NCBI GenBank assembly: GCA_030549495.1
Contig: JAUIRK010001006.1
Coordinates: 169,501 to 233,500, forward strand
DNA: 64,000 nucleotides
Direction: 5' to 3'
Source of the DNA: Nectonema munidae
Taxonomy: Eukaryota; Nematomorpha; Nectonematoida; Nectonematidae
The notes below the pieces were generated by a model. That model had not been told where the DNA came from. It worked only from the letters and a program-made list of their open reading frames with translations, and made no database searches. A program made the position numbers and the translations under genes. The stretch's first letter is position 1, and each line of letters opens with the position of its first letter. Shown here in pieces: positions 48,355 through 59,979 of this stretch.

Positions 48355-49025
48355 ATGGATGCACCTCCTTGGCCAAAATCAGTTTTTCAAAGTTTGGCGT
48401 TGTTTTGGCCAATACAAATTTAAAATTTTGGCCAATGCCAATGCATTTCATATCATTATTCACTTCAAATCTATTTCGGGATTTGGTTTTAATGGCAAGT
48501 AACATGGAGAACGCTTGCTCACACTCATATGTAGTAGATGGACTTTAAGAGCTATCTTTGCAAATTCTACATAGGACTCTCCCATTTCAATCGAAAAATC
48601 ACTATGAGGCATTTGACAAAAATATGTTTTGCACCTCCTCAATCATTAATCAAATCAATGAACTCTTCCTGAATTAAGAAATTTTTTGAGACCAGATTAC
48701 TAATCGAGAATATAAACGAATTATTAATAAATTTATAGTATTTTTCAAACTTTTATGGTTTAGGAAAATTATAAATTTCTTGACTAAGATATGCTACATG
48801 GTGTTTTATGGCCTCCAGAACATCTTTATTGATCAAAATCTTATTTTCATCAACAAATATTTTCGGAAATTTAGCAAAATTTTTCTTGTCTAAGAATACC
48901 ATAATTCCTGCTTCATTTCAAAAATTGTCAATTTTTTGTGACAATGGAGTACTTGGCCTAAGGTTAAAGAAATTCATAAATTCAAATAATGTTGTCTAAA
49001 AATGATAGGAATATACGAAAATGGA
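48355..49025 (-). mobile_element. hAT transposase C-terminal remnant
   Basis: On the minus strand: SQKIDNF and VFLDKKNFAKFPKIFVDENK (48840-48960); LVSKNFLIQEEFIDLIND-like (48640-48700); STTYECEQAFSMLLAIKTKS (48480-48540), the hAT C-terminal dimerisation block; and KTTPNFEKLILAKEVHPSH (48355-48410), the protein end. Frames change several times. The family resembles the ZBED5/FAM200 type. A hAT-like terminus (complement CAGAGGCGTAGCAGGCGGGG) lies nearby at about 49145-49167 and may belong to a different small element. Confidence 0.75.
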
Positions 49026-49454
49026 CATTAGAAAATTCTACATGCATGCCTAGTTTGCTTTGCAGAAATTACTGGATTTCTTCTATTGTATCGCTTCCAA
49101 GCCACCTCACGTTTGAGTGCAGCAAGAGTTTTTGAAATCACCCCCCCCCCGCCTGCTACGCCTCTGATTACAAATTGATGGATCATAAAAAAATTACACA
49201 AAAATGGACTTGCAATCTCCAAATTATAAATAGGTAGAGTCGGAGCGCAAAATATTTTTTCCGACTGCACAACTTTGCATTTGCTACAATGAAATTATAT
49301 CAAAAGATGCAGCTAGCGATTTTAAGAAAGGTCAAAGATTAAGTCAATTTCTAGGGAGTGTAAAACGTCCCCCTTCCCATCACTTATAAGGTTATGTGAA
49401 GGGTATTGGGTCATGAATTAAGCAGAAAAAGAGCCTTTTACTCATCGTACTTTT

Positions 49455-49843
49455 ACTACAGTCTGATGTATATAGGTTTGCACAGTTTTGAGTTGATTAA
49501 TGTAGATAAGATGCAAAACTTTCCAATGGTGCCTCTTTTGATGGCGAACCGGGTGGTGGTGTGTGTTAGGTATAAATAATGTAACTATCTTACCAATTGT
49601 GAAGAGAAGAAAGAAAAGAGGTTCACAGAAGTGAAAGTTATTGTGCGAATATAAAAAAAGAAACGAGTGTATGAAGATTTGGGGTTAAAATGAGGTGTAA
49701 TATACGACTTGGGTTTTATGGATAATATATTTTATTGTGTAGTGTGTGATGCAGTTGGGATGTATGGTTATGAAAATTGAATTTAGATGTAATGCACAAG
49801 ATATGTGGCTATTGCGGTATATAGTAGGTATTTAAAATTAATA
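49455..49843 (+). repeat. 389-bp repeat R, copy 1
   Basis: Begins ACTACAGTCTGATGTATATA and ends GTATTTAAAATTAATA. It recurs at 51528-51916 with the same length and only about a dozen differences. No coding potential. It is explained by the tandem duplication of the hAT locus described under findings, not by LTRs. Confidence 0.85.
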
Positions 49844-49941
49844 TATTAAGAAAAAGTTATTTGACACTGGTATTAGAATAAATGAAAATTACATTGAGCG
49901 AAAGTAGTAAAACATACATCGTTATTTATTATCGTCTAACT

Positions 49942-51527
49942 CAGTGGTTCCCAACCTTTTTCCAGTGGCGACCCCATTTAAGCTTTCTTTCTACCACCCC
50001 ACCCAAAGATCAATGCTATATTCATTGATTAAGGTATACATAAGAATGATACATAACTGTAGTAACTTATTTTATTATAGCAAGAACGAAAATATACACT
50101 TATATACAATATAATTATCTCAAAATAACATAATTTGTTACTCATGCGAGTAATACAAACCTTAATAAACATTAATGTTTTTAATATCATGTTTGGTACT
50201 GTTTTTCTATCACCAACTTCTCAATCCGTGATGTTGTTTTGGATACCGCACAACGTAGCATCTTCAGCATGGAGTTTATTTCTTAGCTGCGGTTTTATAA
50301 GTAGTAAACATGAAAAGGTCACTTCACACATATATTGATAAGGAAAAGGCATGAGAATTCTCAGCATACCTTCAGCCAAATTTGGATATCGAAGTAATTG
50401 CTTGATCCAAAATTGATTCACTGCTAGGGATTCAAAGTCAGTATTTGCACAGTCAGATATGATAAGGTCAATGAATTCCTCTTGATATATTTCAGCAACA
50501 TCTTCAATTTTTGCAGCAAATGGTTTCTAAGTAAGCTATGGGATAACTGAGGCTTTTCTGCAAAATATCGACTAAACTCCTCTTTTAAAGTCTCCAAGTT
50601 TTGGATCAGCAAACTTTGAAAACTGTTTTTGAATGGAACATCAATCTCTTTTCTTCAAATTTAATGTGGGAAACATGTAAACATTTCTCTTTTTTTTATC
50701 TTTGACAACCAAAGATCCAGCTTCATTTGGAAGGCATTTCGTTTTTCTGTAAAATCAAGTCTTGGAATTCTCTCCCTGAAGTGAAAGATTAAGGGAATTC
50801 AGAATTGTGAAGAAATCTACCAAGTGTGCAGTTTTTACCAAATTATTCATGTCATCAAGGAAATTTGAAACTTCTGTTCCTCCTTGCTGAGATAGGAATT
50901 CTCTCACCTCTGCATTCAAGTCAAAAATCTCTTCAATAATTTTCCTTTTGACAGCCACCTTATCTCAGTGTGCAATAAAAGAACTTCATGCTTGGAATCT
51001 ATTTCTTGACACAGTTTAGCGAACAAATGATTGTTCAATGCATTTGACATTATGAAGTTAACTGTTTTAACAACTGATTGCATAACAGTTTTCAAATCTG
51101 TTGTCAATGTAGTTGCAGCTAATACTTGACGATGTATAATGCAATGAACTCCAACAGCTTGTGGAGAAACATTCTTTACTATCTGTTGAAACCCACATCT
51201 ACAGCCTAGAATAGAAATTGCACCATCAGTACATATGCCGCCAACATTTTCCCACTTAGTTATCTGAATTTTAATTATTCACCAACAACTCATTTATTAT
51301 TTCTTACATATATCCGCATGTCTTTCTGCAGCTTACTGTTGATTTGTAAACATCAATATCTTCGTAATATTTGACTTAATAATAAGGTTGGTAATTTACA
51401 GTGAAGTTATTATTAACATTCAGATAATTCTTAATAATATCTTGATAATATCTTGAAAGTAGTTAATAGAAAATTCAAACATCAGACAACCTTCTATTAC
51501 ACACAGAGACACACACAAAAAAAAGAA
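49942..51527 (-). mobile_element. hAT-1, left half (first duplicate)
   Basis: The left terminus CAGTGGTTCCCAACC is preceded by GTCTAACT. The transposase lies on the minus strand. Blocks from N- to C-terminal side: VVKTVNFIMSNALNNHLFAK and EVLLLHTEIRWLSKGK (51107-50960), KRKIIEEIFDLNAEVREFLS (50955-50895), QNLETLKEEFSRYFAEKP (50612-50545), and VNQFWIKQLLRYPNLAEGML (50420-50355). These match ZBED5/SCAND3-type hAT transposases. Frameshifts break it at several points. The sequence stops abruptly at 51527, where a second copy of repeat R begins. Confidence 0.88.
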
Positions 51528-51916
51528 ACTACAGTCTGATGTATATAGGTTTGCACAGTTTTGAGTTGATTAATGTAGATAAGATGCAAAACTTTCCAAT
51601 GGTGCCTCGTTTGATGGCGAACCGGGTGGTGGTGTGTGTTAGGCATAAATAATGTAACTATTTTACCAATTGTGAAGAGAAGAAAGAAAAGGGGTGCAAA
51701 GAAGTGGAAGTTATTGTGCGAATATAAAAAAAGAAACGAGTGTATGAAGATTTGGGGTTAAAATGAGGTGTAATATACGACTTGGGTTTTATGGATAATA
51801 TATTTTATTGTGTAGTGTGTGATGCAGTTGGGATGTATGGTTATGAACATTGAATTTAGATGTAATGCACAAGATATGTGGCTATTGAGGTATATAGTAG
51901 GTATTTAAAATTAATA
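51528..51916 (+). repeat. 389-bp repeat R, copy 2
   Basis: Direct copy of 49455-49843. It starts immediately after a run of A inside hAT-1, marking the junction of a tandem duplication. Confidence 0.85.
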
Positions 51917-52823
51917 ACAGGGGCGCACATCCTCAAAATTATTAGGGGGCAAAATTTTTTTCTTGCAATTTTCAAAATTAATGGTCTGAAAATACCATGG
52001 GAGACCAAATATTCAAGCAATCTTTTAAAATAGAGTGTATTCAGCGCATACCTAAAGTCCTAAATTTATAAGACTACTTTATATATTTTTTTACAAAATT
52101 GGTGAATTTAAATACTATACTTTCAGCGAAAATATTTTAATTAAATTTGCATAACGAATATAGTGCGCAGAAAAAATGCCCCCAATTAAAAAGTAGGAAA
52201 AAATGCCCCAATTTAAAATTAGGAAAAAATGCCCAACACAAAAAATTTCAAAAAATTATTAATTAAAATTTAAAAAAAAATATATCAAATAAAGATTTTT
52301 TGTAAAAAAAAAAGTTAACTTTTCATCTAAAACATTTAAAATTTAATAAAAGTAAACTAAAAAACTCAGCATACGACAATTTTTTAAATCCAAAATTTTT
52401 TTTATAAAACAGCAAATATTTTTGGACTTTGTGTGTATCACAACACTTTCTAAATATAATTTGTATTTTAACTGATTTTAAGAACACATTCCCATAAATC
52501 TGCATCTTTGCTATTGTTTTCAAGAACTTTATAAAGAAAAAACCCTATAGATTAAGAAATTTTAGAAATTTAGCCTTTCAAAACGGTACCAAATAAAAAT
52601 ATTTATATAATTAAAAAAAATCCTGAAAATTAAAAATTAGGGGGCATTTTTCAAAACTAATTTGACGTTTCACTATTTTAAAATGGAACCGTCTGTTCTC
52701 AGAATAATTTCAAAATAATAGGAGGCATAAAGAATTAGAATTTATTTGATATTTTCAAGTTTTTATAAGCAGTAAAAGCCAACGTTTAAGTAGCCTTATA
52801 ATTAAAAAATTATTTAAATAACG

Positions 52824-52885
52824 GTCGACAGACATTTCGCCCCATAGACAATTTGCCCCCTGACAAATTGTCTCATAGTCTATTA
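52824..52885. repeat. Short relic related to foldback arms
   Basis: GACAGACATTTCGCCCCATA and GACAATTTGCCCCCTGACAA run on with a near-palindromic GACAATTTG...CAAATTGTC. It is the same style of GACATTTNGCC unit as at 40.9 kb, but with CCC in place of CGAA. Confidence 0.4.
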
Positions 52886-53317
52886 GTTTCATCCATCTTT
52901 GCTTATTATATGTGTAAAATTTGAAACATTTTGTTTGGATATTATATTTTTATTATAATAATCAACAAATTTTTTTAAAAAAAGTGATTTGATTATGTAC
53001 AGTATTAGTTATAAAATTTAACAATCGAACATTATAAAAAATATCTCTGCTCAAATATTAAGCAAATAGAGTATTCTTGCTTTTAAACTGAATAGATAAT
53101 CAAAACATTCATTCCCAAATAACTATTGAAAAAAATTTCTTGACTTGAAAAAATTAAAGTTTTCAAATGTTAAAAAATGTAACAAACGTAGTGATAAAGA
53201 TTAGGTGACTTTTGTTGAAAAAAAATTCTTAGTGCGAGTCTAACAATATTCATTGATATAAAATTGTAACGATTGAAAACTATTTTAATTTAACTCTAAA
53301 TGCAAATTAGACAGAAG

Positions 53318-53475
53318 CAGTGGTTTAGCCAGAAAAAGTCAAAAAACTTGCGCAACATTATTTATACTTTCTTGATCCTTTCATTGGAGAAATTTTCAAA
53401 AACTGATAACGCATAAGATGCGGTACATAGGAGTGTGGGCACGGCTCCTCATGCCACAGCCTAGCTACGTCACTG
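53318..53475. mobile_element. 158-bp hAT MITE
   Basis: Ends CAGTGGTTTAGCCAG and, in complement, CAGTGACGTAGCTAGG. Flanked by GACAGAAG and GAGAGAAG, an 8-bp target duplication with one mismatch. No ORF. It lies inside hAT-2 and is therefore younger. Confidence 0.75.
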
Positions 53476-54442
53476 GAGAGAAGAGAGCTTAACAAGAGAA
53501 GAGGGCTTGAATGAAAGAAGAGAGCTTGAGTGAATGATTGAGTTTTAGCAGAGAAAGAAGGTATCAAAGAAACTAAACAGAGACTCTTGATTTCTCTTCG
53601 TAGTAGATTTTTCAATGATTCAGATTCAGGTCTCAACTTCATGACGAACCCGATATATGTTCTGCCAACAATACTTAATCCACGATTTAAAGCCCCATTT
53701 CTTAAAGACAAGACATTTGGGAATACATTAGTCTCCAAAGAGCTACTTTCAAATCACAACGTTGTTAAAAAGAATATGGAGACGGAAACTCTTGATGAAG
53801 CTGCTCGCCCTGACTCTCCAAGCATAATGTTACTTAAGGATGAAAGCAAAGATGATTTCATGGCTTGCTTCCAAGAAATTACTGAAACCAATGGAAATTC
53901 AAACAAAATAAAAAATGTGTCGAAAAATGATATTGAAGATGAGGCAGTCAGAGAGTTGGAAGCCTATCTCTGCACCCCACTTTTGGAAAGAAAAAAATGT
54001 CCCCTGCAATATTGGAGGCAGGAAGAAAAATTTCCTTTGCTAAAACATCTAACAGCCAAACACTTATGCACACCTGCTTCATCAGTGTACTCAGAGAGAC
54101 TCTTTTCCGAATATGGAAACATTTTTGAATAAAAAATAAGCAAACTTTTCGCTGAAAAAGGATAAATGCTTTTATTCGTTCATCACAATGGCAAGAAATT
54201 TTTTGACGTCTTATTTGTTAGTTAATTCTTTGAAATAAACTCAAATTGTGAACTTTTTGTCATTAAAAACTTACTCTTATTAGTTTTGTGCTTTTTTAAA
54301 AGTAAACATTTAATGATAATTTGTTTGTAACTATCCGGTTTATCCTGTCGGTTATAAGAATTATCCGGCGTCATGCCGAATATCAAATAATTGTCGCTAT
54401 CCGGCGAAATATCCGGCCGGATAGACTATCCGGTGCACCCCT

Positions 54443-56780
54443 AAAGAATGATACATAACTGTAGTAACTTATTTTATTATAGCAAGAACGAAAATATACA
54501 TTTATATACAATATAATTATCTCAAAATAACATAATTTGATGTTGCTGATACGAGTAATACAAACCTTAATAAACAATAATTTATAAGTAGTAAATATGA
54601 AAAGGTCACTTCACACATATAAGGCATGAGAATTCTCAGCATACCTTCAGCCAAATTTGGATATCGAAGTAATTGCTTGATCCAAAATTGATTCACTGTT
54701 AGGGATTCAAAGTCAGTATTTGCACAGTCAGGTGTGATAAGGTCAATGAATTCCTCTTGATATATTTCAGCAACATCTTCAATTTTTGCAGCAAATGGTT
54801 TCTAAGTAAGCTATGGGATAACTGAGGCTTTTCTGCAAAATATCGACTAAACTCCTCTTTTAAAGTCTCCAAGTTTTGGATCAGCAAACTTTGAAAACTG
54901 TTTTTGAATGGAACATCAGTCTCATTTTCTTCAAATTTAATGTGGGAAACATGTAAACATTTCTCTTTTTTTATCTTTGACAGCCAAAGATCCAGCTTCA
55001 TTTGGAAGGCATTTCGTTTTTCTGTAAAATCAAGTCTTGGAATTCTCTCCCTGAAGTGAAAGATTAAGGGAATTCAGAATTGTGAAGAAATCTACCAAGT
55101 TTGCAGTTTTTACCAAATTATTCATGTCATCAAGGAAATTTCAAACTTCTGTTCCTCCTTGCTGAGATAGGAATTCTCTCACCTCCACATTCAAGTCAAA
55201 AATCTCTTCAATAATTTTCCTTTTGACAGCCACCTTATCTCAGTGTGCAATAGAAGAACTTCATGCTTGGAATCTATTTCTTGACACAGTTTAGCGAACA
55301 AATGATTGTTCAATGCATTTGACATTATGAAGTTAACTGTTTTAACAACTGATTGCATAACAGTTTTCAAATCTGTTGTCAATGTAGTTGGAGCTAATAC
55401 TTGACGATGTATAATGCAATGAACTCCAACCGCTTGTGGAGAAACATTCTTTACTATCTGTTGAAACCCAGATCTACAGACTAGAATAGACGGTGCACCA
55501 TCAGTACATATGCCGCCAACATTTTCCCACTTAGTTATCTGAATTTTAATTATTCACTAACAATTTATTTATTATTTCTTACATATATCCGCATATTTTT
55601 CTACAGCTTACTGTTGATTTGTAAACATCAATATCTTCGGTATATTTGACTTGATAATAAGGTTGGTAATTTACAGTGAAATTATCATTAACATTCAGAG
55701 AATATCATTATCTTAAAAGTAGTTAATAGAAAATTCAAACATCAGACAACCTTCTATTACACACAGAGACACACAAAAAAAATTGCACCAAAATTTAATC
55801 AATAACTTAATTTTAATTAGTTTTAATTTCATCAATAACTTGAGAAAGAATATCACCTGACATATCTGCAATTTTTCTCTGTACAGTATTATTTCAAAGA
55901 AATATACTTTTTAAAGTTTTGACTGCTTTATCTCCAATCATGTGATGAACGATGTTCTTTGCACAAGGTATAATCAATTCATGCCGTTTTTTTGCTTTAG
56001 CAATTCTCAGAGGCACGATGTAAGACGCTAGCAGGTTTACTTTGTCTTTGGAAAGTTTCATCACTGTCAAGACGAGATTTTTTCATTTGCACACACTTAT
56101 TCGGCTTCATGGATTCTTCTGAGAGCACTTCACTACACACCACACATTGAGGTTTTTCTTTTGTGGCGGAGATAATGCAAGTAAAAGCAAAGTTAAAGTG
56201 GTCCAGAGACACACAAAAAGAAAGAAAAAATCTATGCACCTAAGTACAAAACCAAAACAAAATTAGTCCTTGAAATACTGACTAACTATTAAAACACAAG
56301 AGATAAATCAAATTTTCAAATATTACAACGCTCCATACTTACAACTCTCTAAATACAAATTCAGTGTTAGCTCAAACAGACCTTATACCACAATGACACA
56401 CAGAGATGCTAAATGCAAACTCTTAATTGACACAAATGATCTAAGACAGGCATATATATATCCGAAGCACTATGGATACAGATATAAATGGCTAAGAACC
56501 CGTGATCCCCACAAGTTAATCCTAGGATTAAAAAGGTCCTGAGAAAGAGGATAGACAACAATCAACTGTACAATTGATTTTCCCCGTTAATCATGGCCTT
56601 AAAAAGAACTATTTCTTAAAAGAACTTTTTAAAAAGTTTTTTAGAATTAGGCATATATATACCGCCTCAGGCTTAATCCATTGATATCAGCCAAATCTCT
56701 TATAAATCATTATCATTTATAATGTCTTTGCGACCCCAAGAAAATTACTTGCGGACCCCAAGTGGGGTTGGGAACCCCTG
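54443..56780 (-). mobile_element. hAT-1, second duplicate through to the right end
   Basis: From 54444 the sequence repeats 50040-51527 at very high identity (same transposase blocks, e.g. KLDLWLSKIKKEKCLHVSH at 55000-54940). It then continues into parts absent from the first duplicate: a BED-like N-terminal finger on the minus strand (FTCIISATKEKPQCVVCSEV and SMKPNK, 56190-56090) and the right terminus, whose complement reads CAGGGGTTCCCAACC, ending at 56780. ATCTAACT follows, pairing with GTCTAACT at 49934 as the target duplication. Frame breaks are shared with the first duplicate, so the gene was already dead when duplicated. Confidence 0.88.
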
Positions 56781-56788
56781 ATCTAACT

Positions 56789-57290
56789 GTTTAAGTAATA
56801 AGTAGCAGAACAACTAGCATATCGATACGTTTTTCTAGTTAAAAGCTTTGTTGTTGCCCTAAAGTAAAGACAGGGGCATATGTCGCGGCAGACGGTTATC
56901 CAAACAACCTTCGCACAAATTACATATCTTCAAGGAAATCTGTTCTCAAGCTGACGAATGTTGAGGTTGACGTATAATCGAAGAACTGGTTTTCGCGCTT
57001 TGACTAGTTTATTTTTTTATATTTTAGTTCATATATTAGTTTTAGATAATTATTAATTTGGGAAATTTTTAGTTAGTTAACTGTGTAGATAGATTAATTT
57101 AAATTACAATTTTTATATTTATTTAAATCATAAATTATAGTTATCTAGTTAGCTTATAGATTAGCCCGTTATTTATTAGTTAATTTATTACTTAGAATCT
57201 CTTGTTCGGATCCTCCGAGCTTTCTCTCTCGTGTATAATTTTTGTTCTCATTATCTACATATTTGCTCTGTGTTGATACACGCCCTTTAA
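56789..57290. other. Upstream region of HAT1
   Basis: AT-rich, with TTAGTTAG-like runs. A pyrimidine-rich stretch (about 57205-57260) and a TATAAT-like string near 57232 lie shortly before the HAT1 start. No defined promoter element can be claimed. Confidence 0.35.
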
Positions 57291-58571
57291 ATGGTGGTGG
57301 AGTTGTCCTTCGATGTGATCAAGGAGTTCACGTGTGACGCCTTCAATGTGATCCACTTCTTTCTGATTTCCGACAAAACAGACTTCGTGCTTCTCGAAGA
57401 AAAGCAAATTCCATCCTTTCCTCCCGAATTCACCCATCAAATCTTCGGCAAGGACGAAGTAATCTTCGGATTCAAGGACTTGCGTATTGACCTCTTTGTC
57501 TCTGTGCACACGTTCAAGGCGTATCTCGAGATTTCTTTCTCTTCCAAGATCAGCGACACCATTTCATCCTGCATCAAAGAAGATGATATATTCGAGAGGA
57601 TTGCTAACTCTGCCTACGACCCACACACCTACCTCACAAGGGATAAGGACGCGTTTATTTCTGCACTGGATAAAGATGTCAGAATTGCTTGGAGCGATTT
57701 CAAGGACTATCAAATCTCTTACTATTCAAGCATGGACGATGTAAAGCGTGGCAAATACAGCATCAAGTCTCTTCGTGTCTCTCAAATTATGGAAAACGCC
57801 ACACTTTTCGAATGTTATGACCGCTTGCAACTTTTCAATCTTTGGTTCATTGAGTCCGCCAATTTGATCGATCTCAAAGCAGATGACAAATGGAGAGTTT
57901 TTCTTAGTCATGACACTTCAAGCAACGAAATCGCGGGCTTTTTAGTTGCGTACGAATTCTTTGCTTATCCCGATAAGATTCGTCCAAGAGTGGCCCAATT
58001 GTTTGTGTTTCCACACCTGCACAACTGTGGACACGGTTCTGAACTCTACAAAGCCTTCCTGCAGTACTACTCCTCCATTCGGGATAAGGTCGTTGACACG
58101 ACTGTCGAAGATCCTTCTGTGAAGTTTTCTTCTGTGCGCGATTTCATAGATGCATCGCACTGCCTAACCTTGAACGCCTTTAGCAAGAAAGCTTTGCTAA
58201 GAGGATTCTCGCGAGAAACAAGGGAGACTGCACGCCAAAACTTTCTGATTAATCCATGCCAAGCGCGGAGAGTGTACGAAGTTCTTCGTACGTTTTATGC
58301 GAAAACTGATGAAGACGCCCTCGATGCAGTGAAGGGCGAGATTCGCAATCGCCTACTCAAACACTACTTCCGTGAAAAGAAAAGACTCGACAAGTTCAAG
58401 GCTTTACTCAACGAAGAGCAGTACTCGACTTACGTCACTCAAGTCAATGACAAATTGACTCTCTCAGAGGATGTCGATAGCCTGCTTACGAGTTACTTGC
58501 GCATTTGCGACAAATTGGAAAAAGCTCACCCAGAACCATCGAAGATAGAATATAATTTTAAAACAAAATAA
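57291..58571 (+). CDS. HAT1: Histone acetyltransferase type B catalytic subunit
   Basis: An uninterrupted frame of 426 codons; human HAT1 has 419. HAT1 acetylates new histone H4 at Lys5 and Lys12 before chromatin assembly, normally with an RbAp46/48 partner. Visible landmarks: FPPEFTHQIFG (residues 43-53, N-terminal domain), WFIESANLIDL (185-195), YPDKIRPRVAQLFVF (226-240), the acetyl-CoA loop HLHNCGHGSEL (242-252), TTVEDPS with the expected catalytic Glu at 273, and QARRVYEVLR (324-333). The loop is unusual: the common QGQGHG reads HNCGHG here, though the last Gly-His-Gly is kept. The start ATG has A at -3 and G at +4, and the N-terminus aligns with the first beta-strand of the family. GC content is far above the flanks. 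The gene has no intron and no poly-A remnant or target duplication that would prove a retrocopy. Intactness suggests it is functional. Confidence 0.93.
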   Translation: MVVELSFDVIKEFTCDAFNVIHFFLISDKTDFVLLEEKQIPSFPPEFTHQIFGKDEVIFGFKDLRIDLFVSVHTFKAYLEISFSSKISDTISSCIKEDDIFERIANSAYDPHTYLTRDKDAFISALDKDVRIAWSDFKDYQISYYSSMDDVKRGKYSIKSLRVSQIMENATLFECYDRLQLFNLWFIESANLIDLKADDKWRVFLSHDTSSNEIAGFLVAYEFFAYPDKIRPRVAQLFVFPHLHNCGHGSELYKAFLQYYSSIRDKVVDTTVEDPSVKFSSVRDFIDASHCLTLNAFSKKALLRGFSRETRETARQNFLINPCQARRVYEVLRTFYAKTDEDALDAVKGEIRNRLLKHYFREKKRLDKFKALLNEEQYSTYVTQVNDKLTLSEDVDSLLTSYLRICDKLEKAHPEPSKIEYNFKTK

Positions 58572-58572
58572 A
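58567..58572 (+). promoter_or_regulatory. Candidate poly(A) signal of HAT1
   Basis: AATAAA overlaps the stop codon of HAT1. It would give a very short 3' UTR. Other A/T-rich variants downstream could be used instead. Confidence 0.4.
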
Positions 58573-59555
58573 TTTTCCCATTTGCTCTTTATTTGTTAGT
58601 TAGCTTGTTTATTAAATAATTAGTATGTAATAGTACGAAAGACTATTATCGTCTACTAAATCTCTACGAATACATATACACAAAATTAACCCTTCTACTC
58701 CCATGTCGTTTATGCACACTTGCACAACACTAAACACCTTTTTGAATACCGATGCTTACATATATCCCTATAAATCAATGCACCAATCTAAGTACAGTTG
58801 GTAATTTACTGGCTAGGTTGTGAACGCTCTTGCGACTAAGTTTAATGGAGCGACCACCAACGAACTATCGACGTCCAGGTGACGGTCTATTGGAGGCTAA
58901 TACAGAGTAGTACCATGCTTTAGATCCTTATTTTTATGCAACAAAATTTCGGGCTTATTTTCCCAAATAATGGCATATATTAATCACAAATGAGTGAGTA
59001 AAGATGTTTGCGCACATCATTAATAATACAGCTGTTTATAAGCATGAAAACATCTACCATTGTGTAAAATCAATTGTTCCCACGGATATTTATGTGTGTG
59101 AAAAACGTAACTTTCAAATATTTTAAAAACTTCTTTTTTTGAAATGATTTCTTTAACATTATTCACAATGATCAGAAGATTCGAGTCGATATTTATTATG
59201 AAAAAATTAATTCACTAACTTGGAGGGTATTGGACAAAAGTAGGAGGTAGGCCTAGGGGTTCACAAATCTCCACAGACATCAAAACACGTCTCATGTTTC
59301 AAAGTGATGATTCAATTTTATTAAATGATAAATCTATAGTTTTATTAAACCAAAATTAAAGCCTGAGCTCATTAGTAAAAAATATATGTCAAAGAACCGA
59401 TGACACATTCTTTTGACTATAAATAAAATGAAAAATAATTTTTGTTTCTTAGTCAAACCAGAAATATGGTATTTCTATATACCATAGGAAAATAAAAATA
59501 AAGCCTATTTTTAGCATAATAATACATACTAATCGGACTTAACTCTTGTATTTCT
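58573..59555. other. Gene-free DNA downstream of HAT1
   Basis: A moderately GC-rich patch at 58790-58920 is not coding in any frame. The rest is AT-rich. Confidence 0.45.
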
Positions 59556-59559
59556 CATT

Positions 59560-59965
59560 CTGTTTTAAAATATACAAAAGTTCTTCCAATTTTTAAAAAA
59601 GGTAATAAATTTGATGTCTCTAATTACAGACCCATAAGCATTCTTTTTTCCTTGTCTAAAATATTTGAAAAACTTTTCCATTGGCAAATTTTCAAATATT
59701 TACTTGAGAATATCATTTATGAAAATCAGTTTGGATTTAGAAACCAACACTCAACTACCTTACTCCATTCTATCTTTGTTGATAAAGTTATTGAATTTTT
59801 AGATAAGTTTTATCTAGTATCAATTTTTTTGGAACTATTAAAGGTTTTTGATTCGATAGCACACTGTAGGTTTATTCATAAATTCATAAACTTGTTTACC
59901 AATCTTCTTTCTCTAGAAATACCAAAAAAACTTCAAACATTTTATACCATTGGGGTCTATTAGAT
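59560..59965 (+). mobile_element. Jockey-like LINE, RT finger/palm fragment
   Basis: Encodes NYRPISILFSLSKIFEKL and the ENQFGFRNQHSTTLLHSIFV block, then KFYLVSIFLELLKVFDSIAH, where the first catalytic Asp of motif A would be expected: LELLKVFDS has Leu in place of the usual Asp near the start but keeps FDS. It is truncated on both sides, with a hAT fragment following from about 59980. Confidence 0.78.
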
Positions 59966-59979
59966 TATATTTCACACAA

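Larger units (their letters stand above)
51918..54442 (+). mobile_element. hAT-2, BED/Ac-like, inserted in the second duplicate
   Basis: The left border begins CAGGGGCGCACATCC. The right end reads in complement TAGGGGTGCACCGGATAG, with nested CCGGATA-type inverted motifs. The only coding part is 53587-54132: ILNPRFKAPFLKDKTFGN, an acidic linker, then EAYLCTPLLERKKCPLQYWR and ASSVYSERLFSEYGN, the C-terminal dimerisation domain of Ac/ZBED-type transposases. A piece of the C-terminal tail follows after a stop at 54132. The catalytic core is absent. The two ends are not a convincing matched pair and no target duplication remains, so the left part could be a different element. Confidence 0.65.

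Noticed and set aside
49455-51916. Two 389-bp direct repeats 2 kb apart, at first sight like a pair of LTRs
   Set aside because: The repeats do not start and end as LTRs do, no primer-binding site or related coding sequence lies between them, and the interval is half of a hAT transposon. A tandem duplication explains both repeats and the second hAT half.
53358-53738. Minus-strand open frame of 126 codons opposite hAT-2
   Set aside because: It is the shadow of the transposase frame plus the MITE; no protein likeness.
57255-58160. Several minus-strand open frames across HAT1
   Set aside because: They are antisense shadows of the GC-rich HAT1 coding sequence.
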